Positions 8,014 through 15,783 of a stretch of DNA of 64,000 nt are shown piece after piece. The notes under the pieces are model-generated. The model saw only the letters and a list, made by a program, of their open reading frames with translations, made no database searches and was not told where the DNA came from. The translations under genes and the position numbers were made by a program. Where the stretch lies: contig NZ_CABSIF010000006.1 of assembly GCF_902477725.1 (NCBI RefSeq), positions 205,941 through 269,940 of the forward strand, read 5' to 3'. This DNA comes from an uncultured Desulfovibrio sp. GTDB taxonomy: Bacteria > Desulfobacterota > Desulfovibrionia > Desulfovibrionales > Desulfovibrionaceae. Positions within the stretch are counted from its first letter, which is position 1. Each line of letters starts with the position of its first letter.

Positions 8014-10821
8014 TTAGTTGGTGTTCTCGTCATCGTCCCCGTCATCGGGGGCTGCGGCTGGCGCATTTTTGGCGTCCGGCTTGCCCTTGGCACCGGCAGG
8101 TAGCACCTTGCGCGGACGGCGCGGCGCGCGTCTTTTGCTTGCGCGCGTCTTTGTCGGCGGTTGAAGCGCCCTTGTGCGCGGCGGCAGTTCCTTGATGTTC
8201 ACATCAAGCTGCGGGAAGGCGATTTCAATGCTCTGTTCGCGGAATTCGCGTTCGATTTCCACGCGGATGTCCGAAGCTGTGGAAACAGATACGTCATAAT
8301 CCCGCACCCAGAACTTCAGGCTGAAATCAAGTGTGCTGGCCCCAAAATCCGCAAAGGCCACGCTCGGCGGGGGATATTTGAGCACGTTGCTGTTGGCGTT
8401 GGCCGTGGCCAGCAGGATTTTCATCACCGCATTGGCATCGGAGCCATAGGCCACGCCGACCTTGATTTCCCTGCGCACGGTGCGGCTGTTGCGCGTCCAG
8501 TTGATAAGGCGGCTGGCCACAAATTCCGAGTTGGGGACAATGATCAGGGCATTGTCAAAGGTTTCCACCATGGTAGCGCGCACGCTGATTTTGCGCACGC
8601 GGCCCTGAGTGCCGCCCACTTCCACCACATCGCCCGCCTGGAGGGTGCGGCTGAAGATCAGTATCAGACCCGACAGGAAGTTATTGACGATGGTCTGCAT
8701 GCCGAAACCGATACCGACAGAAAGACCACCGGCTACCATGGCAAGGTTGCTCAGTTCCATGCCTACGGCGCGCAGGGCGAACAGGCCGAAGCAGCACCAC
8801 AGCGCATAGGTAAAGGCCGTCTGCATGGGAGGAATGAGCGTGGCGTCGATAGCCAGCCCCTGTTTGGGCAGTCGCGCCAGAAAGCGCGAACCCATGGCAA
8901 CGGCCGTGCGCGTGAGGTAGAACATGGTGATGATAAGCAACAGGTGCACAACATTGAACTGCGTTGCGCCCACATTGACGCCGCGCAGAACATAATGCTG
9001 GAGCAGGTACATGCCGCCGGGCAATGTGCCAACCCACTGCGAAACCCCCACAAAGGCCGCAACCAGCACCACAGGGGCGGAGAGCGCCACGGCAAGGTGA
9101 GCAAGGGCTGCGCGTACGCCTTCCTGAGGCAGCTTGTCGTTGAGGCTGCTGACAAGAGACATGCCGCCCATGCAGAGTTGCAGGGCCAGCGAGCAGGAAA
9201 CAAAGAGCAGGTACAGCACCATGCTGTAGATGTGCAGCCCGGCCAGGGTCAGCACAAGGCATATCCACAGCACAATGGGTTCGCATTCAAGCACGCTGGT
9301 TTCCACATGCATGGGGCCAAGATCAAGCTTGGGCCTGAGGTGCTGCCGCACGATGGAAATGATGACGATGCACAGCCAGATAACCAGCACCAGAGGCTTG
9401 GTCAGCGGCAGATAAAGCAGTACGTATGAACACAGCGTTGGCTGGATAAGTATCCAGAAGGGCGGCTTTTGGCGCGGCACCTCGGGGTATTTCAGCAGGC
9501 GCAGGTCCCATGCCAGATGTATCTGGGCCACAATGAGGCACAAGTTGCCCAGGGCCAGAAACAGTCGGAAGAACTCGCCGGATGCGGACATGGAACTGCC
9601 AAGAAATGCCAGCCCCACGCACAGCCAGGGCAGACTGACGCGGAAAACATGCCGCAGGGTGCTGTTTTCGTCCTTGTCCTGCGCGGCCCAGCGGCGGTAC
9701 AGCAACACGGTGAGCACGCCGGTAAGCAGCAGGCCGAGGATAAAGCGCAGCACCGCCGTGCCCCAGCGCTCAAGCGTGACAGGAACTTCCACAGGCAGAC
9801 GCAGGATCATGCCCTGAACGGAATAGTGCATCTGCCGCCCAAAGGCGGCCCATGCATCGGGGCTGAGCCAGGGCACCGGGCTTTGCAGATAATAGTTCTT
9901 CCATAGCAGGGGGATCTGGGCGTTGATCTCTTCCTGCATTTTTTCCAGCCGTTTGATAAGCGCCAGAGCAGGGGCAAGGGCCGAGTCGTACTGCGCCAGC
10001 ACGGCTGTAAGGCGCAGCCGGGTGAGCGCCAACGTTTTGCCGTATTCCTGCATTTCAGGGCTAAGACTGCCATCGTGCAGGTCTTCAGGCATGCTGTCGG
10101 CCAGATAGCCCACGCGTTCCAGCAGGGCCTGGGCTTCGGTGCGCGCAGCCAGCACAGGGTCAAGCACCTTGCGCAGATCAAGCACCGTGGCCGTGATGCG
10201 ACGGCTGACAGCTTCAACAGGGTTGGGCCAGTTTTTATACGTATTGAGCAGCACCAGCAGGCGCCGCGCTTCTTCCATAAAGGGCTGAACCTTCTGGCTC
10301 AGATTGGTTGACCGCTGGGCAAAGGTATCACCCATGGCCGTGGCCTTCTGGGTGATTTCATCGAGCATGGCCTTTTGCCCGCTCCAGACCATTTCCCAGG
10401 GATCGCGCAGGGGCAGGGTGGCGATGGCGGGTTCTTCGTTGGTGTCAACCTTGCCCTCAGCCTTGTCGCCAGCCTTTGGGTCGGCTTTTGCGTCGGCCTT
10501 GGCATCGGCTTTTGCGTCAGCCTTGGCGTCTGCTTTTGCATCAGCTTTTGCATCGGTTTTGGCGTCAGTCTTGGCGGCGGGCTTGTCGGCCTTGTCAGGT
10601 TTGTCTGCTTTGTCTGCTTTGTCTGCTTTGTCAGCCTTGTCGCCCTTGGGGGCGTCCTGTTTGGCGGCATCGGGTTTGGCAGTATCAGGCTTGGCAGTGT
10701 CTGCCTTGGGGGAATCCTGTTTGGCGGCGGGGGTCGGTTCCGCCGCAAATACGGCGGGAGAGGCCAGGGCACAGCACAGGGTCAATAAAAGGGCGGTTAT
10801 CAGCAATTTGGGTGCGTGCAT
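8014..10821 (-). CDS. Large MscS-family mechanosensitive channel with Lys/Ala/Asp-rich N-terminus
   Basis: Inner-membrane channel that opens under membrane tension to release solutes in osmotic downshift. The 935-residue product has a signal peptide (to about residue 26), a low-complexity tetrapeptide segment (residues 34-126), a periplasmic helical domain (about 140-340) and a block of membrane helices from about 360 to 640. The MscS core follows, with the pore helix GGLSVGIGFGMQTIVNNFLSG and the beta domain GDVVEVGGTQGRVRKISVRAT with VPNSEFV. The C-terminus is basic and Ala/Pro-rich. It belongs to the long KefA/DUF3772 type. It is transcribed alone, divergent from the DUF362 gene. Confidence 0.88.
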   Translation of the reverse strand: MHAPKLLITALLLTLCCALASPAVFAAEPTPAAKQDSPKADTAKPDTAKPDAAKQDAPKGDKADKADKADKADKPDKADKPAAKTDAKTDAKADAKADAKADAKADAKADAKADPKAGDKAEGKVDTNEEPAIATLPLRDPWEMVWSGQKAMLDEITQKATAMGDTFAQRSTNLSQKVQPFMEEARRLLVLLNTYKNWPNPVEAVSRRITATVLDLRKVLDPVLAARTEAQALLERVGYLADSMPEDLHDGSLSPEMQEYGKTLALTRLRLTAVLAQYDSALAPALALIKRLEKMQEEINAQIPLLWKNYYLQSPVPWLSPDAWAAFGRQMHYSVQGMILRLPVEVPVTLERWGTAVLRFILGLLLTGVLTVLLYRRWAAQDKDENSTLRHVFRVSLPWLCVGLAFLGSSMSASGEFFRLFLALGNLCLIVAQIHLAWDLRLLKYPEVPRQKPPFWILIQPTLCSYVLLYLPLTKPLVLVIWLCIVIISIVRQHLRPKLDLGPMHVETSVLECEPIVLWICLVLTLAGLHIYSMVLYLLFVSCSLALQLCMGGMSLVSSLNDKLPQEGVRAALAHLAVALSAPVVLVAAFVGVSQWVGTLPGGMYLLQHYVLRGVNVGATQFNVVHLLLIITMFYLTRTAVAMGSRFLARLPKQGLAIDATLIPPMQTAFTYALWCCFGLFALRAVGMELSNLAMVAGGLSVGIGFGMQTIVNNFLSGLILIFSRTLQAGDVVEVGGTQGRVRKISVRATMVETFDNALIIVPNSEFVASRLINWTRNSRTVRREIKVGVAYGSDANAVMKILLATANANSNVLKYPPPSVAFADFGASTLDFSLKFWVRDYDVSVSTASDIRVEIEREFREQSIEIAFPQLDVNIKELPPRTRALQPPTKTRASKRRAPRRPRKVLPAGAKGKPDAKNAPAAAPDDGDDDENTN
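10444..10722 (-). repeat. Tetrapeptide-coding tandem repeat inside the MscS gene
   Basis: About 280 bp of 12-bp-period repeats coding for KADK and KADA units, with KPDT and KTDA variants. It lies just after the signal peptide, so the repeat is expected to be periplasmic. The alternating positive and negative charges suggest a flexible or helical charged tether. The repeat is coding and in frame, and is a likely site of length change between strains by slippage. Confidence 0.85.
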
Positions 10822-10940
10822 GGAATCCTCAGATTACAGTCGGTTGTCCCTGAAGGTGGATGCCCTTCCATACGTCAAGAAAGGCCGTTTGAAAAGGCCG
10901 CGGTCTTTACAAGGTGCCGGACGGGCGGCATAGTCCGGGC

Positions 10941-11987
10941 ATGGAAAACGGCATCAATATCCCGCCTGCCGGGCTGGAAAACAGCCCTGTCGCCGCCCCG
11001 GCTTCATTGCCCGTGGCCTTGTTGCAGCAAGAGGATTACCATGATCCCGGCTTGGGCAGGGCTGTGGGCGGCGTCATGGACGCTGCCCGCCTGACGGAGC
11101 TTTGCCCCTTGCGCCCCGGTGCGCGCGTACTGGTAAAGCCCAACCTTTTGCTGGCAAAACCCCTGGCTTGCGCTTCGCCGCAGGTTGTGGCCGCCGTATG
11201 CGCCTGGCTTATGGATCACGGGGCGCGAGTGCGTGTGGCGGATTCGCCGGGTTTTGGGCGTGCGGCCTCCGTGGCCCGGGCTGTGGGGCTTGAGGCGGCT
11301 TTGCGCCCTCTGGGCCTTGAAGTTGAAGAGATCGGCCCTGCGGAGCCGGTGCCTCTGCCCCTCGAGGGAGAAGCGGCGCAAAAGGCTGGTTTGCAGGCGG
11401 GCGGATCGCGCTTTCATGTGGCGCGTCTGGCGCTTGAGAGCGATTTTATTGTGTCGGTTCCCCGGGTCAAGGCCCATGCGCAGATGCTGGTGACGCTCTC
11501 CGTCAAAAACTGTTTTGGTTGCGTGCGCGGCCTGCACAAGGCTTTTGCCCACGCCCGCGAGGGGCGCGACCCCCTGTTTTTTGCCGACTGCCTTGCCGCG
11601 CTATGGGCGGCCTTGCCCCCTGTTGCCGCAGTTGCGGACGGCGTTACGGCCATGCACGTTACAGGGCCGAGCAACGGCAGCCCTTATGCACTGGGCGTGG
11701 TCGGGGCCAGCGCCTCAGCCGTGGCGCTGGACGAAGCGCTGTATGCCGTATTGGGCCTTGCGCCGCAGGATGTGCCTCTGGGTGCGGCCTTGTGCCGCCG
11801 CCAGGCCTGGGGCAGCGCCCCGGCAGAAGGGCATGACGGCATTCGGGCTGTCTTTCCCCTGCGAAGTCCCGGGGATTTTTCATCCGAAGGATTTCAGTTG
11901 CCAGCGGAGCTTTCGCACACGTCCTTTCATCCTGCCCGCTTTGTACACAGTTGTTTTCGCCGCATTGTTGCGGCGTTCAGAAAATAG
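10941..11987 (+). CDS. DUF362 domain protein
   Basis: A 348-residue protein matching the DUF362 family, often found with ferredoxin domains in anaerobes. Visible family features are RVLVKPNLLLAKP near residue 75, RVADSPGFG, the HVARLALESDFIVSVPRVKAH stretch and VTLSVKNCFGCVRGLHK, followed by AVADGVTAMHVTGPSNG. No 4Fe-4S ferredoxin motif is present. Function is unknown. The start at 10941 is tentative: no good ribosome site is seen, and an in-frame ATG exists at 10914. thiE starts 17 bp after it, so the two are probably co-transcribed. Confidence 0.75.
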   Translation: MENGINIPPAGLENSPVAAPASLPVALLQQEDYHDPGLGRAVGGVMDAARLTELCPLRPGARVLVKPNLLLAKPLACASPQVVAAVCAWLMDHGARVRVADSPGFGRAASVARAVGLEAALRPLGLEVEEIGPAEPVPLPLEGEAAQKAGLQAGGSRFHVARLALESDFIVSVPRVKAHAQMLVTLSVKNCFGCVRGLHKAFAHAREGRDPLFFADCLAALWAALPPVAAVADGVTAMHVTGPSNGSPYALGVVGASASAVALDEALYAVLGLAPQDVPLGAALCRRQAWGSAPAEGHDGIRAVFPLRSPGDFSSEGFQLPAELSHTSFHPARFVHSCFRRIVAAFRK

Positions 11988-12004
11988 CCGCCAAGGAGCC
12001 TCAT

Positions 12005-12652
12005 ATGCCCAGAATCCTGCCTGGAGAAACGGATATTTATGCCATCACGGATGCCGGTCTTTCACTGGGAAGGCCGCTTGAAGAAGTTGTTTCCGCCCTT
12101 ATGGGGGCGGGTGTGCGCATTTTGCAATATCGCGAAAAAAAGCTGAAATCCGGTGCCATGCTGGAGGAATGCCGCCTGTTGCGGCGGCTGACCAAGGAGG
12201 CCGGAGCCTGCTTTATCGTCAACGACCACGTGGATATCGCCATGCTGGTGCAGGCCGACGGCGTGCATGTGGGGCAGGAGGATTTGCCTGTCCCCGACGT
12301 GCGCAGCCTTGTGGGGCCGGAAATGATCGTCGGCCTTTCCACCCATCTGCCGGAACAGGCCCGGGAAGCCCGCAGCCTTGGCGCGGACTACATCGGCGTG
12401 GGGCCGATCTTTGCCACCAACACCAAGGAAGACGTGGTTGATCCCGTTGGGTACGAGTATCTGGACTGGGTTGCCCGCAATGGGGATTTGCCCTTTGTGG
12501 CCATTGGCGGCATCAAGCGGCATAACATTGCGGAAGTCGCGCGACACGGTGCGCGCTGCTGCTCGCTTGTGAGCGAACTGGTCGGCGCGCCCGACATACG
12601 CACCAGAGTGGAAGATGTGCGCAAGGCCATGCGTGAAGGCATGGTGGGGTAG
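12005..12652 (+). CDS. thiE: Thiamine-phosphate synthase
   Basis: Joins HMP pyrophosphate and the thiazole phosphate to make thiamine phosphate. The 215-residue TIM barrel shows the family run: YAITD at the N-terminus, ILQYREKKL, FIVNDHVDIAMLVQADGVHVGQEDLP, VGLSTH, ADYIGVGPIFATNTKED and PFVAIGGI. Length is typical. The start at 12005 has AAGGAG at ideal spacing. No TPP riboswitch is visible upstream, and no other thi gene is in the window. The stop codon overlaps the left end of an inverted-repeat element. Confidence 0.93.
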   Translation: MPRILPGETDIYAITDAGLSLGRPLEEVVSALMGAGVRILQYREKKLKSGAMLEECRLLRRLTKEAGACFIVNDHVDIAMLVQADGVHVGQEDLPVPDVRSLVGPEMIVGLSTHLPEQAREARSLGADYIGVGPIFATNTKEDVVDPVGYEYLDWVARNGDLPFVAIGGIKRHNIAEVARHGARCCSLVSELVGAPDIRTRVEDVRKAMREGMVG

Positions 12653-12847
12653 GGCCTGTTTCTAAATAATTCTTTTGGCCGATCACTGCGTCATCCAGCA
12701 TTTTTTACTCCAGTCATGGACAAAAAGCGCTGCTGTCTTTATCCGTAGCTTCCTGCGTCGCAACGGCTAAAGCGAGTCCACTCCTGTCGTAAAAAACACT
12801 GTTTTCCTTGTCCTCGGCGCAAAATCTTTTATTTAGAAACAGCCCCT
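12651..12847. repeat. MITE-like imperfect palindrome of 197 bp
   Basis: The ends are near-perfect inverted copies: AGGGCCTGTTTCTAAATAA on the left (12651-12669) and its complement with one mismatch on the right (12829-12847). The interior also folds back on itself imperfectly, with TTTTTTAC and TGGAC blocks recurring in mirror positions. No protein is coded. The left end overlaps the thiE stop codon. It could be a non-autonomous mobile element or a dispersed structural repeat; copy number elsewhere cannot be seen here. Confidence 0.7.
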
Positions 12848-12850
12848 AGA

Positions 12851-12959
12851 TGTAATGTTCCAACACGTTGTTCACCCTCCCTAAATCGGTAAAGCTGGAG
12901 TTACCAGACAACAACAAACCGAGTGAAGGGAAGGGTGAGCAACGTGTTGACACTCTACA
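12851..12959. mobile_element. Short element with about 31-bp terminal inverted repeats (IS remnant or MITE)
   Basis: The left end (12851-12881) and right end (12928-12959) are inverted copies with a few mismatches, sharing the core CAACACGTTG followed by TCACCCT. The element starts with TGTA and ends with TACA, as many insertion sequences do. Only about 46 bp lie between the repeats, including a small GGTAA/TTACC hairpin, so no transposase is present. No target duplication is evident. It abuts the 197-bp palindrome. Confidence 0.65.
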
Positions 12960-12978
12960 CCTGGAGCGGGCCAGCCCC

Positions 12979-13016
12979 AAAAAAAGTGGCGGCACACGCT
13001 GTTGCGTATGCCGCCA
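12979..13016 (-). terminator. Intrinsic terminator of the minus-strand operon 13042-16917
   Basis: The 8-bp stem TGGCGGCA/TGCCGCCA with an inner ACGC/GCGT extension is followed on the minus strand by a run of seven Ts (positions 12985-12979). It lies 26 bp beyond the stop codon of the last gene of the operon. Confidence 0.85.
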
Positions 13017-13041
13017 TCTATGATTCAGAACGCATGGTGTG

Positions 13042-13365
13042 CTATTGCAGCGCCTGGCCCACTGCCCTGTGGTAGCCGCGCATGCGGCGACTTTCGAGGC
13101 GTGAGCGTTGCAGCTGCGACCTGATTTCGCTGTGCGCCCTGGTGGCAAGTTCCGTCAGTTGATCCTGCACACGGGCCAGTTCAATCAGGTGAGTTTTGTA
13201 CTGGTCGGCCTGGCTGTCTTCCAGCATGTGCCAAGCCATGCTGGTCACTTCGCCCCGCCTTTCGGCAAGCTCGACCGCCCTGTCGTATGCGCCGTCCTCC
13301 AGTGCCGCCATTTCCAGGCGGGCAAGGTTCAGCGCTTCATCAAGAAGGCATACTCCCTGATTCAT
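13042..13365 (-). CDS. Small helical protein, possible flagellar chaperone-like
   Basis: A 107-residue, almost entirely helical and charged protein with heptad-like stretches (LARLEMAALEDGAYDRAVELAERR, then VQDQLTELATRAHSEIRSQLQRSR). No catalytic motif is seen. Size, helical make-up and position as last gene of a sigma-54-driven operon resemble FlgN/FliT-type export chaperones, but I cannot confirm the family. CAGGAGC is correctly spaced before the ATG. The terminator follows at once. Confidence 0.7.
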   Translation of the reverse strand: MNQGVCLLDEALNLARLEMAALEDGAYDRAVELAERRGEVTSMAWHMLEDSQADQYKTHLIELARVQDQLTELATRAHSEIRSQLQRSRLESRRMRGYHRAVGQALQ

Positions 13366-13380
13366 GCAAGCTCCTGAGGC

Positions 13381-13986
13381 CTATTGGGCCATGTGTTCGG
13401 CAACCTGCTTGTGCAGAATCTCGCTGGTGGCGCGCCAATCGTCGCACAGCGGGATGAATTCATATTCAAGCAGGTCTGCCAGAAGAATCCAGTCTTCGTT
13501 TTCCAGCACGTCGCCCATTTCAGAAAGCAAGCTGGAAAATTTTTCGGTTTTTTCGGCAAAATCGGGCAGAGCGCCATCCGTGTAGTTGGTGCGCAGTTCG
13601 CCCAGCATGCCCATGAAGTCGCGGGTCACGTCCAGCAGATCCTGAAAAAGTTCCAGGGCGTCCGTGTCAGAGGCGGCGCGGAATAACCGGGCCACTTCGC
13701 GCGAGCCGTGGGCCATCATCTGGGCAACCTTGCCCAATTCGGCGGACATATCCACAGCCATTTCAGCCATGGGCACGGAGCGCACCTCAATGGAAGAAAT
13801 TTCGGAGCAGGCGATGTCTTCGGCCTGATGCGGATAGATCTCGGAAAACGCTTCGTTGTTTACCAGAACGTCCGTTACCACGCGGTTGACCATCTGGTCT
13901 TCCTGCATGACATCCTTGAGCAGTTCTTCAAGGTTGGCAAAGGTAGAAATACTTTTTTCGCTTTGTGAGCCGTCTATGATTATCAT
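13381..13986 (-). CDS. Uncharacterised helical protein in sigma-54 operon
   Basis: A 201-residue acidic, helical, soluble protein that I do not recognise. It begins MIIIDGSQSEKSISTFANLE, has a central segment IRDVSAELGKVAQ-like in character (MAVDMSAELGKVAQMMAHG) and a Phe/Leu/Asp-rich second half (ELFQDLLDVTRDFMGMLGEL). There is no signal peptide or membrane helix. It is third in the four-gene operon, 15 bp before the 107-residue gene, with AGGAGG in front of its start. The context suggests a cytoplasmic accessory role in motility or surface glycosylation. Confidence 0.75.
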   Translation of the reverse strand: MIIIDGSQSEKSISTFANLEELLKDVMQEDQMVNRVVTDVLVNNEAFSEIYPHQAEDIACSEISSIEVRSVPMAEMAVDMSAELGKVAQMMAHGSREVARLFRAASDTDALELFQDLLDVTRDFMGMLGELRTNYTDGALPDFAEKTEKFSSLLSEMGDVLENEDWILLADLLEYEFIPLCDDWRATSEILHKQVAEHMAQ

Positions 13987-14043
13987 TCCAGTTCCCTCCT
14001 CTCCCCACAGGGAAGATTTTACCGTAATGTGTTCTGAGTATAT

Positions 14044-15771
14044 TTAAGCAAATGACGTGCCATCGGTAAATTTATGGCGCCAGATAACGAAATGCGCGCC
14101 AAGCTGGGCAGTAAGCTCCAGCAGGTCGTCCAGCCGGTCGCCGCGTTCCTGGCGCAGTTCACGCCAGAAGGCTCCCAATGAGCGCAGCTCGGGGCAGGCA
14201 TCAAGAACCGTTTGCAGGCGTTCGCAATTACGCAAAAACAATTGCCCTGCCTTGGGGCTCCTGCCCAGCAGTTGCCCTTGTTGCGTAAGCATTTCAAAAA
14301 GTTGTGCGGCCTGCTCCAGCGATGCCGCCATGCGTTGCGCAAATCCGGCAGAAAACGCGGCAGCCGGGCCGTCCACATGTGCTGTGCCGTGCGCAGATGC
14401 TGAAGGGGCATTTTCTTCAGACAGACAGGTGTCTGCGCTCTGTTGCTCCACAGCTGCGGGCCGGGCGGCATCGTCCAGTTCGTCAAGTATCTGACGCCAG
14501 AAAATCCGCTGCTGCGCAAGCCATAGGCTGCGATCTTCGGCGGCGTGCCTCGTAAGGCAGCGCACGGTCATAAATCCCTTGTCGTCCTGCTCCGTCAGCC
14601 ATACGCGGGCCTCGTGCCCCACAAGGTCGAGTGGGGCGGCATCCCAGCGGCCAGCGTCAAGCCACGACAGGGCGAGGGATTCCACGCTCCGGGGGCTGAC
14701 ATGCGTCACACACGCCAGATTATTGGGGCAGGGGCGGCCAAAGGGGCAGGGATGGCAGGGCAGGGCAGGTTCCAGGCAGCAGCATCCGGGCAGATAGGGG
14801 CCGGTGTCGCAGGGCTGGGCCGTGGCAAGGAATATGGCCAGGCAGGGCACCCCAAGGCCAGCAGCTAGATGCATGGTGCCGGTATCGTTGGTAAACAACA
14901 ATTTTGACCGGCGCAGCAAAGCCGCCAGTTGGGTAAGATTGGTCTTGCCCACGGCATCCACCCAATGGCTTTGGGCAGCCTGTGCATAGGCCTCGGCCAG
15001 CGGGCGTTCGGCAGGTGAGCCAAGCAGCACCGGGCAGAGCTTACGCTCGCGCCACAGCCGGTCGCCCACCTCGGCAAAAAAATGTGCGGGCCACTGCCGC
15101 CGTGCTTCACTTGCGCCCAACTGCATGGCCACAAAACCGCATGTCTCTGGCGGAGCCCCGGCAAGCAGGGCATCCGCCGCATCCTGGGCATCCTGCGGCG
15201 GATCGGCCAGCCCTTGGCGAGTCTGCACGGCTGCGGCTGCTGGTGTGTGCGGCGCGCCAACCATGCGGAACATATCCGCAATATTGAAGGGAGCGCTTAG
15301 ACGGTTTGTAGCGCCGCTGTTCAGGAATGTGGACCAGATGCCCCTGTTCTGCCCAAAACCGTGCGCGTCAAGGCAGAAACCGCGAATTTCGGCCTGCCCG
15401 TCCGCCTGCCCGCCAGCCAGCAGGCCTGTGAGCAGCCGCGCAGGCAGGGTGGTAGTCAGGTTGACAACGCAGCCGGGCCTGGCTTCGCTCCTGACGGCGC
15501 GGGCAAATTCCAGCAGAAGGGCCGTTGCAATGCGCCAATCCTTGTCCATGTCGGCCATGAGCCGCGCGCCGGGCAGGGGCCAGGTGCGCTCCACATGGCG
15601 CAGCAGGGGCTGGGCGCTGGAGAAATTGTCCAGACACACCAGATGTACAGTCTGGCCCTGACGATGCAGATCCTCAATGAGGGGCTGGCATTGCAGAAGG
15701 TCGCCAAATCGCGTCAGGTTGATGACCAGTGTGGTGCCTGAGCGGTCAGCCGCAGAGCTGGTGGTCTCCAT
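14044..15771 (-). CDS. Glycosyltransferase family 9 (heptosyltransferase-like) protein
   Basis: The 575-residue product has a GT-B fold of family 9: an N-terminal NLTRFGDLLQCQPLIEDLHRQG, the donor-site region TNDTGTMHLAAGLGVPCLAIF near residue 300, and just after it a Cys-rich loop (PCHPCPFGRPCPNNLAC). The last 180 residues are helical and not part of the usual GT9 fold, so the protein is longer than the typical 350 residues. GT9 enzymes add heptose or related sugars to lipopolysaccharide core. Placement behind a sigma-54 promoter hints that this one may instead act on flagellin or another surface structure; that is inference. Confidence 0.83.
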   Translation of the reverse strand: METTSSAADRSGTTLVINLTRFGDLLQCQPLIEDLHRQGQTVHLVCLDNFSSAQPLLRHVERTWPLPGARLMADMDKDWRIATALLLEFARAVRSEARPGCVVNLTTTLPARLLTGLLAGGQADGQAEIRGFCLDAHGFGQNRGIWSTFLNSGATNRLSAPFNIADMFRMVGAPHTPAAAAVQTRQGLADPPQDAQDAADALLAGAPPETCGFVAMQLGASEARRQWPAHFFAEVGDRLWRERKLCPVLLGSPAERPLAEAYAQAAQSHWVDAVGKTNLTQLAALLRRSKLLFTNDTGTMHLAAGLGVPCLAIFLATAQPCDTGPYLPGCCCLEPALPCHPCPFGRPCPNNLACVTHVSPRSVESLALSWLDAGRWDAAPLDLVGHEARVWLTEQDDKGFMTVRCLTRHAAEDRSLWLAQQRIFWRQILDELDDAARPAAVEQQSADTCLSEENAPSASAHGTAHVDGPAAAFSAGFAQRMAASLEQAAQLFEMLTQQGQLLGRSPKAGQLFLRNCERLQTVLDACPELRSLGAFWRELRQERGDRLDDLLELTAQLGAHFVIWRHKFTDGTSFA

Positions 15772-15783
15772 TGCTTGGCCGCC

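Noticed and set aside
8161..9429. A 422-codon plus-strand open frame
   Set aside because: Antisense to the MscS channel gene; the His/Gln/Arg-rich product has no motif.
10440..10722. Possible CRISPR or tandem non-coding repeat
   Set aside because: The 12-bp period is in frame with the MscS gene and codes for KADK/KADA units; there are no spacers.
11900..12004. TPP riboswitch before thiE
   Set aside because: The preceding gene ends 17 bp upstream and no thi-box CTGAGA element is visible.
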